Shown here: piece after piece, positions 27,681 through 37,132 of the stretch | Layout: each line of letters opens with the position of its first letter | How positions within the stretch are numbered: the first letter of the stretch is position 1 | The notes under the pieces: model-generated | Told to the model about the DNA's origin: nothing | Seen by the model: only the letters and a program-made list of their open reading frames with translations | Databases searched by the model: none | Program-made: the position numbers and the translations under genes | Source: Brevundimonas vesicularis NBRC 12165 | GTDB lineage: Bacteria; Pseudomonadota; Alphaproteobacteria; Caulobacterales; Caulobacteraceae | Assembly: GCF_001592205.1 (NCBI RefSeq) | Contig: NZ_BCWM01000002.1 | Coordinates: 124,001-188,000, forward strand | Reading direction: 5' to 3' | Length of the DNA: 64,000 bases

Positions 27681-28090
27681 GACGTCATGCAGGCGGCGTT
27701 GAGCAGGCCGACGCAGATGGAGATGGAGGCCAGATAGACGGCCGCGGCGATCTCGCCCGCCTCGATGCGGACGACCAGATTGCGGAAGGCCATGCGGCTG
27801 ATGGCGACGAAGACGACGATCTGGATCACGCCGGCCAGCAGAGCCCAGGCTGCGAACTCCATCAGGCTGACGGTGTGCGACAGGGCCGAGGCCAGAGGCA
27901 GGACATAGCCGATCAGGGCGCCGCCGAGCGCAATGGCGGCGGCCGTGTTCCCCTCACGGATCAGTGTATGTTCATGATAGGGCGTGACCCACTGGTAGAT
28001 CAGCTTGAAGGCCAGGGTGAAGGCGCCCGCCATGGCGAAGGCGATCAGGAAGGCGATCGCCCCCTGCTGAAAAATGAACCAGTCGAACAT
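27677..28090 (-). CDS. DUF350 membrane protein (YjfL)
   Basis: 137 residues with four membrane helices arranged as two DUF350 units (AIALGGALIGYVLPLASAL; EIAAAVYLASISICVGLLN). DUF350 proteins are repeatedly linked with PspA-type membrane-stress systems. Start ATG at 28090; 26 bases after yjfK. The stop overlaps yjfM, consistent with coupled translation. Confidence 0.92.
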   Translation of the reverse strand: MFDWFIFQQGAIAFLIAFAMAGAFTLAFKLIYQWVTPYHEHTLIREGNTAAAIALGGALIGYVLPLASALSHTVSLMEFAAWALLAGVIQIVVFVAISRMAFRNLVVRIEAGEIAAAVYLASISICVGLLNAACMTS

Positions 28091-28116
28091 CGGTCTTGCC
28101 CCCTCGGTTTGCGCGC

Positions 28117-28764
28117 TCAGGCGCGGAACTCGGCCATTTCCAGCGGAATGCCGATCATGATTTCGTGCGTGGTGTCGCCGCCCTCGGGCTGCTGCTCCAG
28201 AGCCAGCATCAGTTCGCGCCCGCCACCCAGTTCGCGCGCATACAGCATGCAGGTCTGGAAGATTTTCGCATAGGGCGTGGTCGCGGCGCGATCGTCCCAG
28301 ATCGTTTCCCACAGGGTGACGGGCGGCTGGATGGCGTCGCTCTCGGCGAACCAGAAGCGGGGATAGTCGGGCAACTCTTCGGCCGCGCCTTGGAAGACCG
28401 GCGCCGACAGGCGGTCGCGCCAGATGCGGCGTTCGCGCTCGCCCGGCGGATAGGCCGAGGTCCAGGGCACGAACAGACTGAAGTCATAAGATTCTAGCCC
28501 CGCCTCGTCGTCGCTCATGGCCTGAAGCATGACGTGGTCGTCGGTGTAGAAGCGATGCACGAACTGACCGCTGTCCAGGCTGACCAACCCCTGCGCCGAT
28601 ATGTCCAGCACGTCGCGATCCAGGGTGAAATGGGTCTCGTCGCCCAGCCGGCGCCAAGCCAGCGGATCCAGCGACACGGTGCGGCCCACGGTGATGTTGC
28701 GCACCGTCGCCAACCGATTGGCGGGCGCGACCTTCTCCGACGATCCGAAAAGCTTCTTGAACAT
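28117..28764 (-). CDS. DUF2491 protein (YjfK)
   Basis: 215 residues, cytoplasmic, matching YjfK: starts MFKKLFGSSEKVAPANRL, with LDPLAWRRLGDETHFTLDRD, YTDDHVMLQAM and ESYDFSLFVPW. Function unknown; the family occurs almost only with PspA-like proteins and DUF350. First gene of the leftward unit, sharing a 138-base divergent control region with yjfI. Confidence 0.92.
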   Translation of the reverse strand: MFKKLFGSSEKVAPANRLATVRNITVGRTVSLDPLAWRRLGDETHFTLDRDVLDISAQGLVSLDSGQFVHRFYTDDHVMLQAMSDDEAGLESYDFSLFVPWTSAYPPGERERRIWRDRLSAPVFQGAAEELPDYPRFWFAESDAIQPPVTLWETIWDDRAATTPYAKIFQTCMLYARELGGGRELMLALEQQPEGGDTTHEIMIGIPLEMAEFRA

Positions 28765-28875
28765 GGGCGACTATCTAGGCCCGATGCGCGCCGACGGCGA
28801 GCGAACAGAAGCGATGCGACCGAATGAGGCGGTTCATGGCGCGACATTCCGTCCGATCTTGCGTCAAGTCAAGCG

Positions 28876-28900
28876 TTCATGTTACGCGTTTCATGTAACG
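28876..28900. promoter_or_regulatory. direct/inverted repeat at the yjfI start
   Basis: TTCATGTTACG (28876-28886) and TTCATGTAACG (28890-28900) form a direct repeat with 14-base period; GTTAC-N9-GTAAC within them is also inverted. They end 2 bases before the yjfI ATG and could be the operator of the RHH-like N-terminal segment of YjfI. Confidence 0.55.
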
Positions 28901-28902
28901 AT

Positions 28903-29583
28903 ATGCCGACCGACACATCGCCCTCTTCCGCCGCCAACGACCGCATCCGTGCGTGGCGACAGGCGCGTCGTGAGGCGGGCCTGGTCAAGCTGGAGCTTTG
29001 GGTGCCGGCCGCCGCTCGCGACGACGTCAAGGCGGCCGTGCGCGCCATCGTCACCGATTCAACGCGCGGGCCGCAGCTTGCGGGGCGCTCGCGCCGCCCC
29101 ACTTCCGATTCCATCACCTCTGGAGACGACCATCAAATGGACGCCGTGATCGAGACCCCCTGGACCGTGCCCGCCATCAAGGCGGCGCTGGACGGCTCAA
29201 CCCTGCTGCGTGACGGCGAAATGACCCTGCGCGTGGTCGAGGGCGCCGAGCCGGTGCTGCTGGCGACCATGCACGAATACGGCGACCTGCCGGTCTATCT
29301 GAGCGTCGGCGGCGCCCAGATCGTCTGCTCGGTCCTGTTGTGGCCCGTCGCCGAGCAAAAGGATCGCCACGCCTTCAACGAGTTTCTGCTGAAGGCCCAG
29401 CGCGTGGTGCCCCTGTCCAACTTCGCCATCACCAATGTCGGTGGCGAAGACGTGTACGAGCTGATGGGCGAACTCTCTTGCAAGACGACGCTTCAGACCA
29501 TCCTGATCGAACTGCGCACCCTGGCCGAGAATGCGATCGACGCCACCGAACTGCGTGAAACCTTCGGCGCCGACGCCGCCTGA
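28903..29583 (+). CDS. YjfI: RHH-like segment fused to DUF2170
   Basis: 226 residues. Residues ~10-55 (DRIRAWRQARREAGLVKLEL, WVPAAARDDVKAAVRAI) have the look of a MazE/RHH-type DNA-binding unit; DUF2170 begins at about Met79 (MDAVIETPWTVPAIKAAL) and ends ELRTLAENAIDATELRE. E. coli YjfI has only the DUF2170 part. An internal ATG at 29137 with GGAGA upstream could give a short DUF2170-only form. ATG 28903 lacks a ribosome site, so the true start is uncertain. Followed 16 bases later by pspA. Confidence 0.85.
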   Translation: MPTDTSPSSAANDRIRAWRQARREAGLVKLELWVPAAARDDVKAAVRAIVTDSTRGPQLAGRSRRPTSDSITSGDDHQMDAVIETPWTVPAIKAALDGSTLLRDGEMTLRVVEGAEPVLLATMHEYGDLPVYLSVGGAQIVCSVLLWPVAEQKDRHAFNEFLLKAQRVVPLSNFAITNVGGEDVYELMGELSCKTTLQTILIELRTLAENAIDATELRETFGADAA

Positions 29584-29599
29584 TCCCGGAAGACCGACC

Positions 29600-30340
29600 A
29601 TGTCCATGCTCAGAAAACTGTCCGCCCTGTTCCGCGGCTCGGCCCACGATGCGGCCCAGGGCGTCGTCGACGCCAATGCGCTGAAGATCCTCGATCAGGA
29701 AATCCGCGACGCCGACAACGCCCAGGGCAAGGCCCGCGATGACCTGGCCGGCCTGGTGGCGCGCCGCCGCATGGCCGAAAACGAACTTGCATCGTTCAGG
29801 GACCAGATCGCCAAATACGAAAGCTCGGCCCGCACCGCCCTGGGCCAGGGCAAGACCGACCTGGCGCGCGAAGTCGCCGGCCGCATCGCCGAGCTGGAGG
29901 TCGAGATCACCAGCCGCGGTCCGCTGATCGAGGACATGAAGACGGCCGAGACGCGCCTGCGCACAGCCATCGCTTCGACCGACCAGAAGATCGAGACGCT
30001 TCGTCGCGAGATCGACATCGTCAAGGTCAACGATTCCGTCCAGAAGGCCCAGACGTCGGTCGCCCTGAACTCGGCCGGCGCCCAGTCGCGCATCGGCTCG
30101 GCGGCGGACAGCCTGCAACGCATCAAACAGCGCCAGGCGATCCAGGAAGAGAAGCTGAACGCCAGCCAGGCGCTGGAAGATCGTCGCACAGGCGCGGACT
30201 TGGACGCCAAGCTGCGCGAGGCCGGCATCCTGCCAGGACATTCCTCGGCCGACGACGTCCTGGCCCGTCTTAGCCAGCCGGAGGTGACGGTCGTCACGCC
30301 GCGCATCGGCCAGTCCACGCCTGACAAAGACCCGGCCTGA
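29600..30340 (+). CDS. PspA/IM30 family protein (YjfJ)
   Basis: 246 residues, nearly all coiled coil: starts MSMLRKLSALFRGSAHDAAQ with an amphipathic N-terminal helix, then heptad-rich segments (DQEIRDADNAQGKARDDLAG ... AEMAGRIAEL-type). PspA proteins polymerise on the inner membrane and protect it under stress. ATG at 29600 follows GGAAGA. No pspF/pspBC is nearby; the partners are the yjf genes. Confidence 0.93.
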   Translation: MSMLRKLSALFRGSAHDAAQGVVDANALKILDQEIRDADNAQGKARDDLAGLVARRRMAENELASFRDQIAKYESSARTALGQGKTDLAREVAGRIAELEVEITSRGPLIEDMKTAETRLRTAIASTDQKIETLRREIDIVKVNDSVQKAQTSVALNSAGAQSRIGSAADSLQRIKQRQAIQEEKLNASQALEDRRTGADLDAKLREAGILPGHSSADDVLARLSQPEVTVVTPRIGQSTPDKDPA

Positions 30341-30343
30341 TCC

Positions 30344-31510
30344 ATGGAGCGTCTGCGCTTCGATCCCCGCACCGACTGGGACGCCAAGGCTGAGGAACTC
30401 GGTTTCACCTGGCGCCATACCGACGGCAAACCCTATTGGGACGAGACGGCGGCCTATGCCTTTTCGCTGGCCGAGATCGAGGACGGGATCGAGGCGCCGA
30501 CCGAGGAACTGCACGGCCTGTGCCTGGAGCTGGTCAACGAGGCCGTCCAGTCCGAGCGGCTGATGGAACAACTCGATATTCCCGAGACCATGCGGGACTA
30601 TGTCGCCGACAGCTGGAAGCGGGGCGACCCGTCCCTCTACGGCCGGTTCGACTTCGCCTATGACGGCACGGGGCCGGCCAAGCTGTATGAATACAACGCC
30701 GACACTCCGACCAGCATCTATGAGACGGCGGTGTTTCAGTGGCTGTGGCTGGAGGACCAGATCAAGGCCGGCGCCCTGCCCGCCGATGCGGATCAGTTCA
30801 ACAGCCTGCATGAGAAGCTGGTCGAGCGGTTCCGCGCCATCTTCCCGAACGGCGGCTTCGTGCATTTCGCCTCGGACGCCGATTTCGTCGAGGATCGCCA
30901 GACGGTGCGCTTCCTGGAAGACCTGGCGCAGCAGGCCGGACTGGAGCCCCAGTTCGTCGCCATCGACCAGATCGGGCTGAACGCCGACGGCCGGTTCGTG
31001 GACCACGAGAACTGGATCATCCAGGCGATGTTCAAGCTCTATCCGTGGGAGCAGATGCTGCGCGACGACTACGCCGCGCCCCTGCCGACGGCGGACGTGA
31101 CCGTGCTGGAGCCGGCGTGGAAGAGCATCCTGTCCAACAAGGCCATCCTGCCGCTGTTGTGGGAGCGGCATGCGGGCCACCCCAACCTTCTGGAAAGCTA
31201 TTTCGAGGGCGATCCGGCCGAGGCGGCGCTGGGCTCGTCCTATGTGCGCAAGCCGTTGTTCTCGCGCGAGGGCGACAATGTCGAACTGATCGACCGGGGC
31301 GTCAGCGCCGCAGAGGTGGTGGACGGCGGCTATGGCGAGGGGCGCTACATCCGCCAGGCGCTGTGCGATCCGCCCCTGTTCGACGGCAATCATGTGATCG
31401 TCGGGTCGTGGGTCGTGGGAACGGAGCCGGCGGGCATCAGCCTGCGCGAGGACACGGGCCGCATCACGAGGAATACCTCGCGCTTCGTGCCGCACTTCAT
31501 CCGCGACTGA
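30344..31510 (+). CDS. glutathionylspermidine synthase-like ATP-grasp protein (YjfC)
   Basis: 388 residues covering the C-terminal ATP-grasp synthetase domain of glutathionylspermidine synthase without the amidase domain. Visible pieces: YEYNADTPTSIYETAVFQWLW, DADFVEDRQTVRFLEDLA, LYPWEQMLRDDYA, NKAILPLLWERHAGHPNLL and SYVRKPLFSREG. Likely joins a peptide or glutathione-like acid to a polyamine or other amine; the substrate is unknown. Starts 3 bases after pspA. Confidence 0.93.
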   Translation: MERLRFDPRTDWDAKAEELGFTWRHTDGKPYWDETAAYAFSLAEIEDGIEAPTEELHGLCLELVNEAVQSERLMEQLDIPETMRDYVADSWKRGDPSLYGRFDFAYDGTGPAKLYEYNADTPTSIYETAVFQWLWLEDQIKAGALPADADQFNSLHEKLVERFRAIFPNGGFVHFASDADFVEDRQTVRFLEDLAQQAGLEPQFVAIDQIGLNADGRFVDHENWIIQAMFKLYPWEQMLRDDYAAPLPTADVTVLEPAWKSILSNKAILPLLWERHAGHPNLLESYFEGDPAEAALGSSYVRKPLFSREGDNVELIDRGVSAAEVVDGGYGEGRYIRQALCDPPLFDGNHVIVGSWVVGTEPAGISLREDTGRITRNTSRFVPHFIRD

Positions 31511-31546
31511 GGCGCCGGCAGGCAACCAAGCCGGACGACCGTCGTT

Positions 31547-31570
31547 TTGTCGGCTGACATCAACCGACAA
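31547..31570. terminator. possible hairpin after yjfC
   Basis: TTGTCGG and CCGACAA, 10-base loop, 37 bases after the yjfC stop and just before the next ATG. Flanked by T/A runs, so it may be a weak terminator or a leader hairpin of the next gene. Confidence 0.45.
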
Positions 31571-31581
31571 GAAGCCTCCCC

Positions 31582-32460
31582 ATGCGCAACGTCCGCCTCG
31601 CCCTGATCGCCACCACCGCCCTGACCCTCGCGGGCGGCGCGGCAGTCGCCCAGACGCAATATCCTTCGACGACCCAGGATCGGCTGGGCGCAGTCGTGGG
31701 CGCCCTGTTCGGCGATCGTCTGGGCCTGTCGGCCATGGATCAGGCCTGGCTGCGCGGCGGCCGACCGCTGCGTGACGGCCAGAGCCAGTTCTCGACCCGC
31801 GTGGACGCCAGCGTGCGCGCCGGAAGCGTCTCCGCCTCGGCCGCGACCCGGCTTCGCGCCGACTATTCGGCCTTGGTCGATCTGGAGAACCAATATGCCG
31901 TCGGCGGCATCTCGGCCCAGGAACGCGCCGATCTGAACGCCCGCTACACCGCCCTGACCCAGACGCTGGAAGCCGGCGCCTCGGGCTATGCCGACATGGA
32001 CACCGTCGCCCAGGGCCGTGCGGAATTCGATACCCGCGTCAACGCCGCCGTGACCGCGCGCCGCATCACCCGCACAGAGGCGACGCGCCTGAAGTCCGAC
32101 TATCAGGCCCTGATCCAGCTAGAGAGCCGCTACAGCGCCGATGGCTCTATCAGCGCCAGCGAGCGCGCCGATCTGGACGCCCGTCTAGACGCCCTGGACC
32201 TGCGGGTCGGCGACGGCCCGGCCGGACAAACGCCGTCCGCCAACCTGCCCGCCCGCACCCGTCTGGCGAACCTGGAAACCGCCCTGACCGCCGCCGAACG
32301 CACGGGCGCCGTCAGCCGCACCGAGGCCGCCGACATCCGCGTCGAGGCCGGCGATCTCACTCGCCTGGACGCCGCCTATAGCCGCACCAGTTCCTCGTCC
32401 GACGACACGACCTACCTGAGCCGCCGCATCGCCGAACTGGAACTGCGCGTCCGTCGCTAG
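31582..32460 (+). CDS. exported protein with three helical repeats
   Basis: 292 residues with signal peptide (TLAGGAAVAQ). Three degenerate ~65-residue units follow: FSTRVDASVRAGSVSASAAT ... ISAQERADLNARYTAL; FDTRVNAAVTARRITRTEAT ... ISASERADLDARLDAL; and a diverged third ending SRRIAELELRVRR. The ISAxERADL segments look like an EF-hand-like or helical spacer but lack full calcium-loop residues. I do not recognise a family name. A hairpin terminator follows. Confidence 0.88.
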   Translation: MRNVRLALIATTALTLAGGAAVAQTQYPSTTQDRLGAVVGALFGDRLGLSAMDQAWLRGGRPLRDGQSQFSTRVDASVRAGSVSASAATRLRADYSALVDLENQYAVGGISAQERADLNARYTALTQTLEAGASGYADMDTVAQGRAEFDTRVNAAVTARRITRTEATRLKSDYQALIQLESRYSADGSISASERADLDARLDALDLRVGDGPAGQTPSANLPARTRLANLETALTAAERTGAVSRTEAADIRVEAGDLTRLDAAYSRTSSSSDDTTYLSRRIAELELRVRR

Positions 32461-32482
32461 GCCTGACAACACAAGACATCCT

Positions 32483-32516
32483 GCATAGGCCGAAGGGATC
32501 TCCTTTCGGCCTATGC
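32483..32516 (+). terminator. hairpin terminator after the repeat protein
   Basis: GCATAGGCCGAA paired with TTCGGCCTATGC around a 10-base loop, perfect 12 bp, then TTCAT. T-run is weak, so efficiency is uncertain. Confidence 0.7.
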
Positions 32517-32609
32517 TTCATGGCGCGCTGTGCGCCGGAACTCATCTAACCTCCGCAGGTCTGCCAGCCCTCCGCCTCGGCGCGTCCGACACACGCCCCC
32601 TTCCAAAAG

Positions 32610-32622
32610 CTAATGACGTTAG
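32610..32622 (+). promoter_or_regulatory. candidate operator of the thiolase-crotonase gene
   Basis: CTAATGACGTTAG, an inverted repeat (CTAA-N5-TTAG), 36 bases before the GTG start. Similar in type to the TAATC-N4-GATTA sites at other island promoters. Confidence 0.45.
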
Positions 32623-32658
32623 ATATTCGGAAGGGAAAAGAATTACGGGAGGTAGGGC

Positions 32659-34980
32659 GTGGTCGATCCAGAGCGTATTCCGGTCATCGTCGCGGTTGGC
32701 GAAAAGATCGATCGTCCCGCCAATGCGGAAGAGGCGATGGAGCCGGTGGCGCTGATGGCCGCCGCCCTGCGAGCTTGCGAGGCTGACGCCGGTCGCGCCC
32801 TGCTGGATCGGGTCGATCTCATCAGCCTGATCGGTCTGGTGAGCTGGCGTTATCAGAACCCGGTCGCCCTGCTTTGCGAAACGCTCGGCCTGAGCCCCGC
32901 AGAGCAGGTGAACGCCAGCATGGGGGGCGAAACGCCGGTGCGTCTGGTTCATGAGGCAGCCGTGCGCATCGCCGCCGGAGAACCTCTGACGGCCGCCATC
33001 GTCGGCGGCGAGGCCAGTTCGTCGAGGGCCCATGCGCGCAAGTCCGGAGCGAGACTGCCCTGGACGCCCGCAGCATCGCGCGAACAGACGGTGCGCTTTC
33101 CTTCCAGCCGGTTCGCCATGAGCGCAGCGGCCAAGCGCCTGGGCGTCACCGACCCGGCCCAGATCTACCCCTTCTACGAGGTCGCCGCCCAGGCCGCCTG
33201 GCATCAGAGCCCTGCGCAAGGCCGGCAGAAATCGGCTGCGCTCTGGGCGCGCTATGCCAAGGTCGCCGCGTCAAACCCTGCCGCCTGGATCCGCTCGGCT
33301 CCAGAGGCAGACGCCATCGCCGCCGTGGGGCCGGATAACCGGATGATCAACTGGCCCTACACCAAGCTGATGACGGCCAATCCCTCGGTCAATCAGGCGG
33401 CGGCCGTGATCGTGACCAGCCTGGCGACCGCCAGGGCCTTGGGCGTGGACGAGGACAGGCTGATCCATATCTGGGGCGGGGCCGCAGCGAACGAGCCCGA
33501 GGACTATTTGCTGCGTGATCGATACGACCAGTCCACGGCCCAGGCGGCCGTGCTGAAGCGCGCGGTCGAACTGGCGGGTGGGGACGCTCGCGCGTTCGAC
33601 CACATGGAACTCTACAGCTGTTTTCCCATCGTGCCGAAGATGGCCCTTCGCACCCTGGGTCTGTCGGACGGGGCGGTTTCGCCGACCGTCGCAGGCGGGC
33701 TTACCTTCTTCGGAGGGCCGCTGAACAACTATATGGGCCACGGCATCGCCGCCATGGTGCGCACCCTGCGGGCCGATCCGGGCTCGCTGGGCCTGCTCTA
33801 TGGACAGGGCGGCTATGTCAACAAGCACCACGCCCTGCTGGTCAGTACGACGCCGCCCGAGATCGCTCTGGCGCCCGACTATTCCGTGCAGGCCGAGGCC
33901 GACGCCGCACGCGGCCCGACGCCGACCCTGCTGGACGCCTATGACGGGCCGGCGACGATCGAGACCTATACGGTCACCTATGCCCGCGATGGCGAACCCC
34001 TTCAGGGCGTGGTGATCGCGCGCACGGTGGCGGGCGAGCGGATCATGACGCGCGTGCCCCCATCCGACCGCGAAACCCTGGATCGCCTGCTGTCGGACGC
34101 CGCATCGGCCGTGGGGGTCCAGGGGCATGTGCATACCGACGTGTTCGGCAAATCGACCTTCAACATCGGCGAGGCGCGACGAGAACGGGAGCGGCGCTCC
34201 TGTCTGATCGAACGCGACGGGCCCCTGACGATCGTCACCATCAACCGCCCGGAGGCCATGAACGCCCTCGATCCGGACACGAATGCGGAACTGGCGGAAA
34301 TCTTCGACGCCTTCGCCGCCGATCCCGCGCAATGGGTCGCGATCATCACCGGGGCCGGCGATCGGGCCTTTTCTTCCGGCAACGATCTGAAAGAAACCGC
34401 GCGACGAATGGGACGCGGCGAGCCGCTTGAGACACCGACCACCGGATTTGCAGGCTTGACCGCCCGGTTCGACCTGAACAAGCCCGTGATCGCCGCCGTG
34501 AACGGCGTCGCCATGGGCGGCGGCTTCGAGGTGGCCCTGGCCTGCGACCTGATTATCGCCTCGGAAACCGCCGCCTTCGCTCTGCCCGAGCCCAAGGTGG
34601 GGCTGGCCGCCCTGGCCGGCGGTCTGCTGCGTCTGCCGCAACAGATCGGACTGAAGAAGGCGATGGGCATGATCCTGACCGGCCGCCGGGTCAGCGCCGC
34701 AGAAGGTCTCGCCCTCGGCTTCGTCAATGAAGTGGTCCCGGCCGACGACCTGATGGCGACCGCTCGGCGCTGGGCAAACGAGATCATCGCGGTCAGCCCC
34801 ATGTCCATCCGCGCCTCGAAGGAAATCGTCCGCAAAGGGGCGGCGGCTGCGAGCGTGCAAGACGCCTATGCGGCCCAGACCGATTATCCGGCCGTCCGCG
34901 CGCTGTTTCGATCTGCGGACGTGCGCGAAGGCCCCCTCGCCTTCGCCCAGAAGCGCCCGCCGCGCTGGTCCGGTCGCTGA
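32659..34980 (+). CDS. thiolase-like / enoyl-CoA hydratase fusion
   Basis: 773 residues from a GTG behind GGGAGGTAGGG. Residues 1 to ~500 are an acetyl-CoA acetyltransferase-like (SCP2-thiolase-type) domain, with NASMGGETPVRL where the acyl-Cys would be (Met88 region, no Cys), ELYSCFPIVPKMAL and GGLTFFGGPLNNYMGHG. Residues ~515-773 are a crotonase domain (TINRPEAMNALDPDTN, oxyanion loops AFSSGNDLKETA and GVAMGGGFEVALACDL). Probable CoA-thioester hydratase with a thiolase-like partner domain; actual thiolysis is doubtful. First gene of the island. Confidence 0.9.
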   Translation: MVDPERIPVIVAVGEKIDRPANAEEAMEPVALMAAALRACEADAGRALLDRVDLISLIGLVSWRYQNPVALLCETLGLSPAEQVNASMGGETPVRLVHEAAVRIAAGEPLTAAIVGGEASSSRAHARKSGARLPWTPAASREQTVRFPSSRFAMSAAAKRLGVTDPAQIYPFYEVAAQAAWHQSPAQGRQKSAALWARYAKVAASNPAAWIRSAPEADAIAAVGPDNRMINWPYTKLMTANPSVNQAAAVIVTSLATARALGVDEDRLIHIWGGAAANEPEDYLLRDRYDQSTAQAAVLKRAVELAGGDARAFDHMELYSCFPIVPKMALRTLGLSDGAVSPTVAGGLTFFGGPLNNYMGHGIAAMVRTLRADPGSLGLLYGQGGYVNKHHALLVSTTPPEIALAPDYSVQAEADAARGPTPTLLDAYDGPATIETYTVTYARDGEPLQGVVIARTVAGERIMTRVPPSDRETLDRLLSDAASAVGVQGHVHTDVFGKSTFNIGEARRERERRSCLIERDGPLTIVTINRPEAMNALDPDTNAELAEIFDAFAADPAQWVAIITGAGDRAFSSGNDLKETARRMGRGEPLETPTTGFAGLTARFDLNKPVIAAVNGVAMGGGFEVALACDLIIASETAAFALPEPKVGLAALAGGLLRLPQQIGLKKAMGMILTGRRVSAAEGLALGFVNEVVPADDLMATARRWANEIIAVSPMSIRASKEIVRKGAAAASVQDAYAAQTDYPAVRALFRSADVREGPLAFAQKRPPRWSGR

Positions 34981-35994
<1,014 letters not shown>

Positions 35995-36003
35995 GCTCCC
36001 CGG

Positions 36004-36039
36004 AAAAACCTGCGAGGTCATGCCCTATGACGTCGCAGG
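36004..36039 (-). terminator. terminator of the leftward catabolic operon
   Basis: Read leftward, CCTGCGACGTCAT and ATGACCTCGCAGG pair (13 bp, one mismatch, 5-base loop) followed by TTTTTCC. It lies 44 bases after the phosphotransferase stop. Confidence 0.85.
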
Positions 36040-36082
36040 CCATCCCCGGCGACAGACGCCCGCGGCGTCGCGCGACACGCTG

Positions 36083-37132
36083 TCAGAGGTCTTGGGCGAT
36101 CCGGCGGGCGGTGGCGGCCAGGACATCCATCTGAGGGATCATGGCGCCCGCGTCGGCGGACGAGGCGTTGCCGCGCAGCATCCGCCCCTTGATGCCGTGG
36201 ATGATGGCGGCCAGGCGAAACAGGTTGAAGACGATGTAGGTGTCCAGACCGGGAATGGAATCTCGCCCGGTCCGACGGCAGTAGGCGGCGACGTATTCCG
36301 CCTCGCTGGGCAGGCCTAAGGCGTCAAGGTCATGTCCGGCCAAGCCCCAGGGAATGTCGGCCGGCGCGCGGTACATCATGACATTGTAGGTGAAGTCGAC
36401 CAGCGGGTGGCCCAGGGTCGACAGCTCCCAATCCAGCACGGCGGCGACGTCCGGCCGGTTCGGATGGAAGATCATATTGTCGACGCGGAAATCGCCGTGA
36501 ACGATCCGGGTCTCTTCGTCGTCAGGCGCGTGGGCGGGCAGCCATTCCACCAGGAAGTCCATATCCGGCGTTCGCCCGGCCAGCGGGTCGTCCTGATACT
36601 GGCGCGACCACCGATCGCTCTGGCGCGCCAGGTAGCGGCCGGGACGCCCGTAGTCGCCCAGACCGATCGCTTCGGGATCGAGATTGTGAAGCCGCGCCAG
36701 GACGGCGTTCATCGCGTCCATATGCGCCGCGCGGGCTTCGCGCGGAACCTCGGGGAAGGCGCTGTCCCAGAAGATGCGCCCCTCGACCATATCCATCACG
36801 TAGAAGGCGGTCCCGATGACGTCGTCGTCCAGACACAGGCCATGCACGTGCGGCGCGGGAAAGCCGGCGGCTTCGAGCGCCTGCATGACCCGGGCTTCGC
36901 GGTCGATCGCATGGGCGCCCTTCAGCAAGGGCCCGGAAGGCTTGCGACGCATTACATAAGATCGTGTCGGCGTCGAAAGCCGGAATGTCGGATTGGACTG
37001 GCCCCCGCTGAACTGGGCGACCTGCAAGGGCCCGGAAAAGCCGGGGATTTGGTCCGTCATCCAGCGCGCCAGCGCACGCTCGTCAAACCGCGCATTGCCG
37101 CGCACCGCCGTCGTCGCTCCGCCCGCGCTCAT
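36083..37132 (-). CDS. APH-like phosphotransferase, ACAD10/11 kinase type
   Basis: 349 residues of aminoglycoside-phosphotransferase fold: SGGQSNPTFRL, YVMRRKPSGPLLKGAHAIDRE, Brenner motif RIVHGDFRVDNMIFHP and DWELSTLGHPLVDF. This subgroup corresponds to the kinase domain of animal ACAD10/ACAD11 and to LvaA of levulinate degradation, which phosphorylate 4-hydroxyacyl-CoAs. Start ATG overlaps the stop of the upstream acyl-CoA dehydrogenase (ATGA), so the two are translated together. Antibiotic resistance is unlikely. Confidence 0.9.
   Translation of the reverse strand: MSAGGATTAVRGNARFDERALARWMTDQIPGFSGPLQVAQFSGGQSNPTFRLSTPTRSYVMRRKPSGPLLKGAHAIDREARVMQALEAAGFPAPHVHGLCLDDDVIGTAFYVMDMVEGRIFWDSAFPEVPREARAAHMDAMNAVLARLHNLDPEAIGLGDYGRPGRYLARQSDRWSRQYQDDPLAGRTPDMDFLVEWLPAHAPDDEETRIVHGDFRVDNMIFHPNRPDVAAVLDWELSTLGHPLVDFTYNVMMYRAPADIPWGLAGHDLDALGLPSEAEYVAAYCRRTGRDSIPGLDTYIVFNLFRLAAIIHGIKGRMLRGNASSADAGAMIPQMDVLAATARRIAQDL

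Noticed and set aside
36083-37132. Aminoglycoside resistance kinase
   Set aside because: The fold is APH-like, but overlap with an ACAD10/11-type dehydrogenase and lack of resistance context point to acyl-CoA metabolism.
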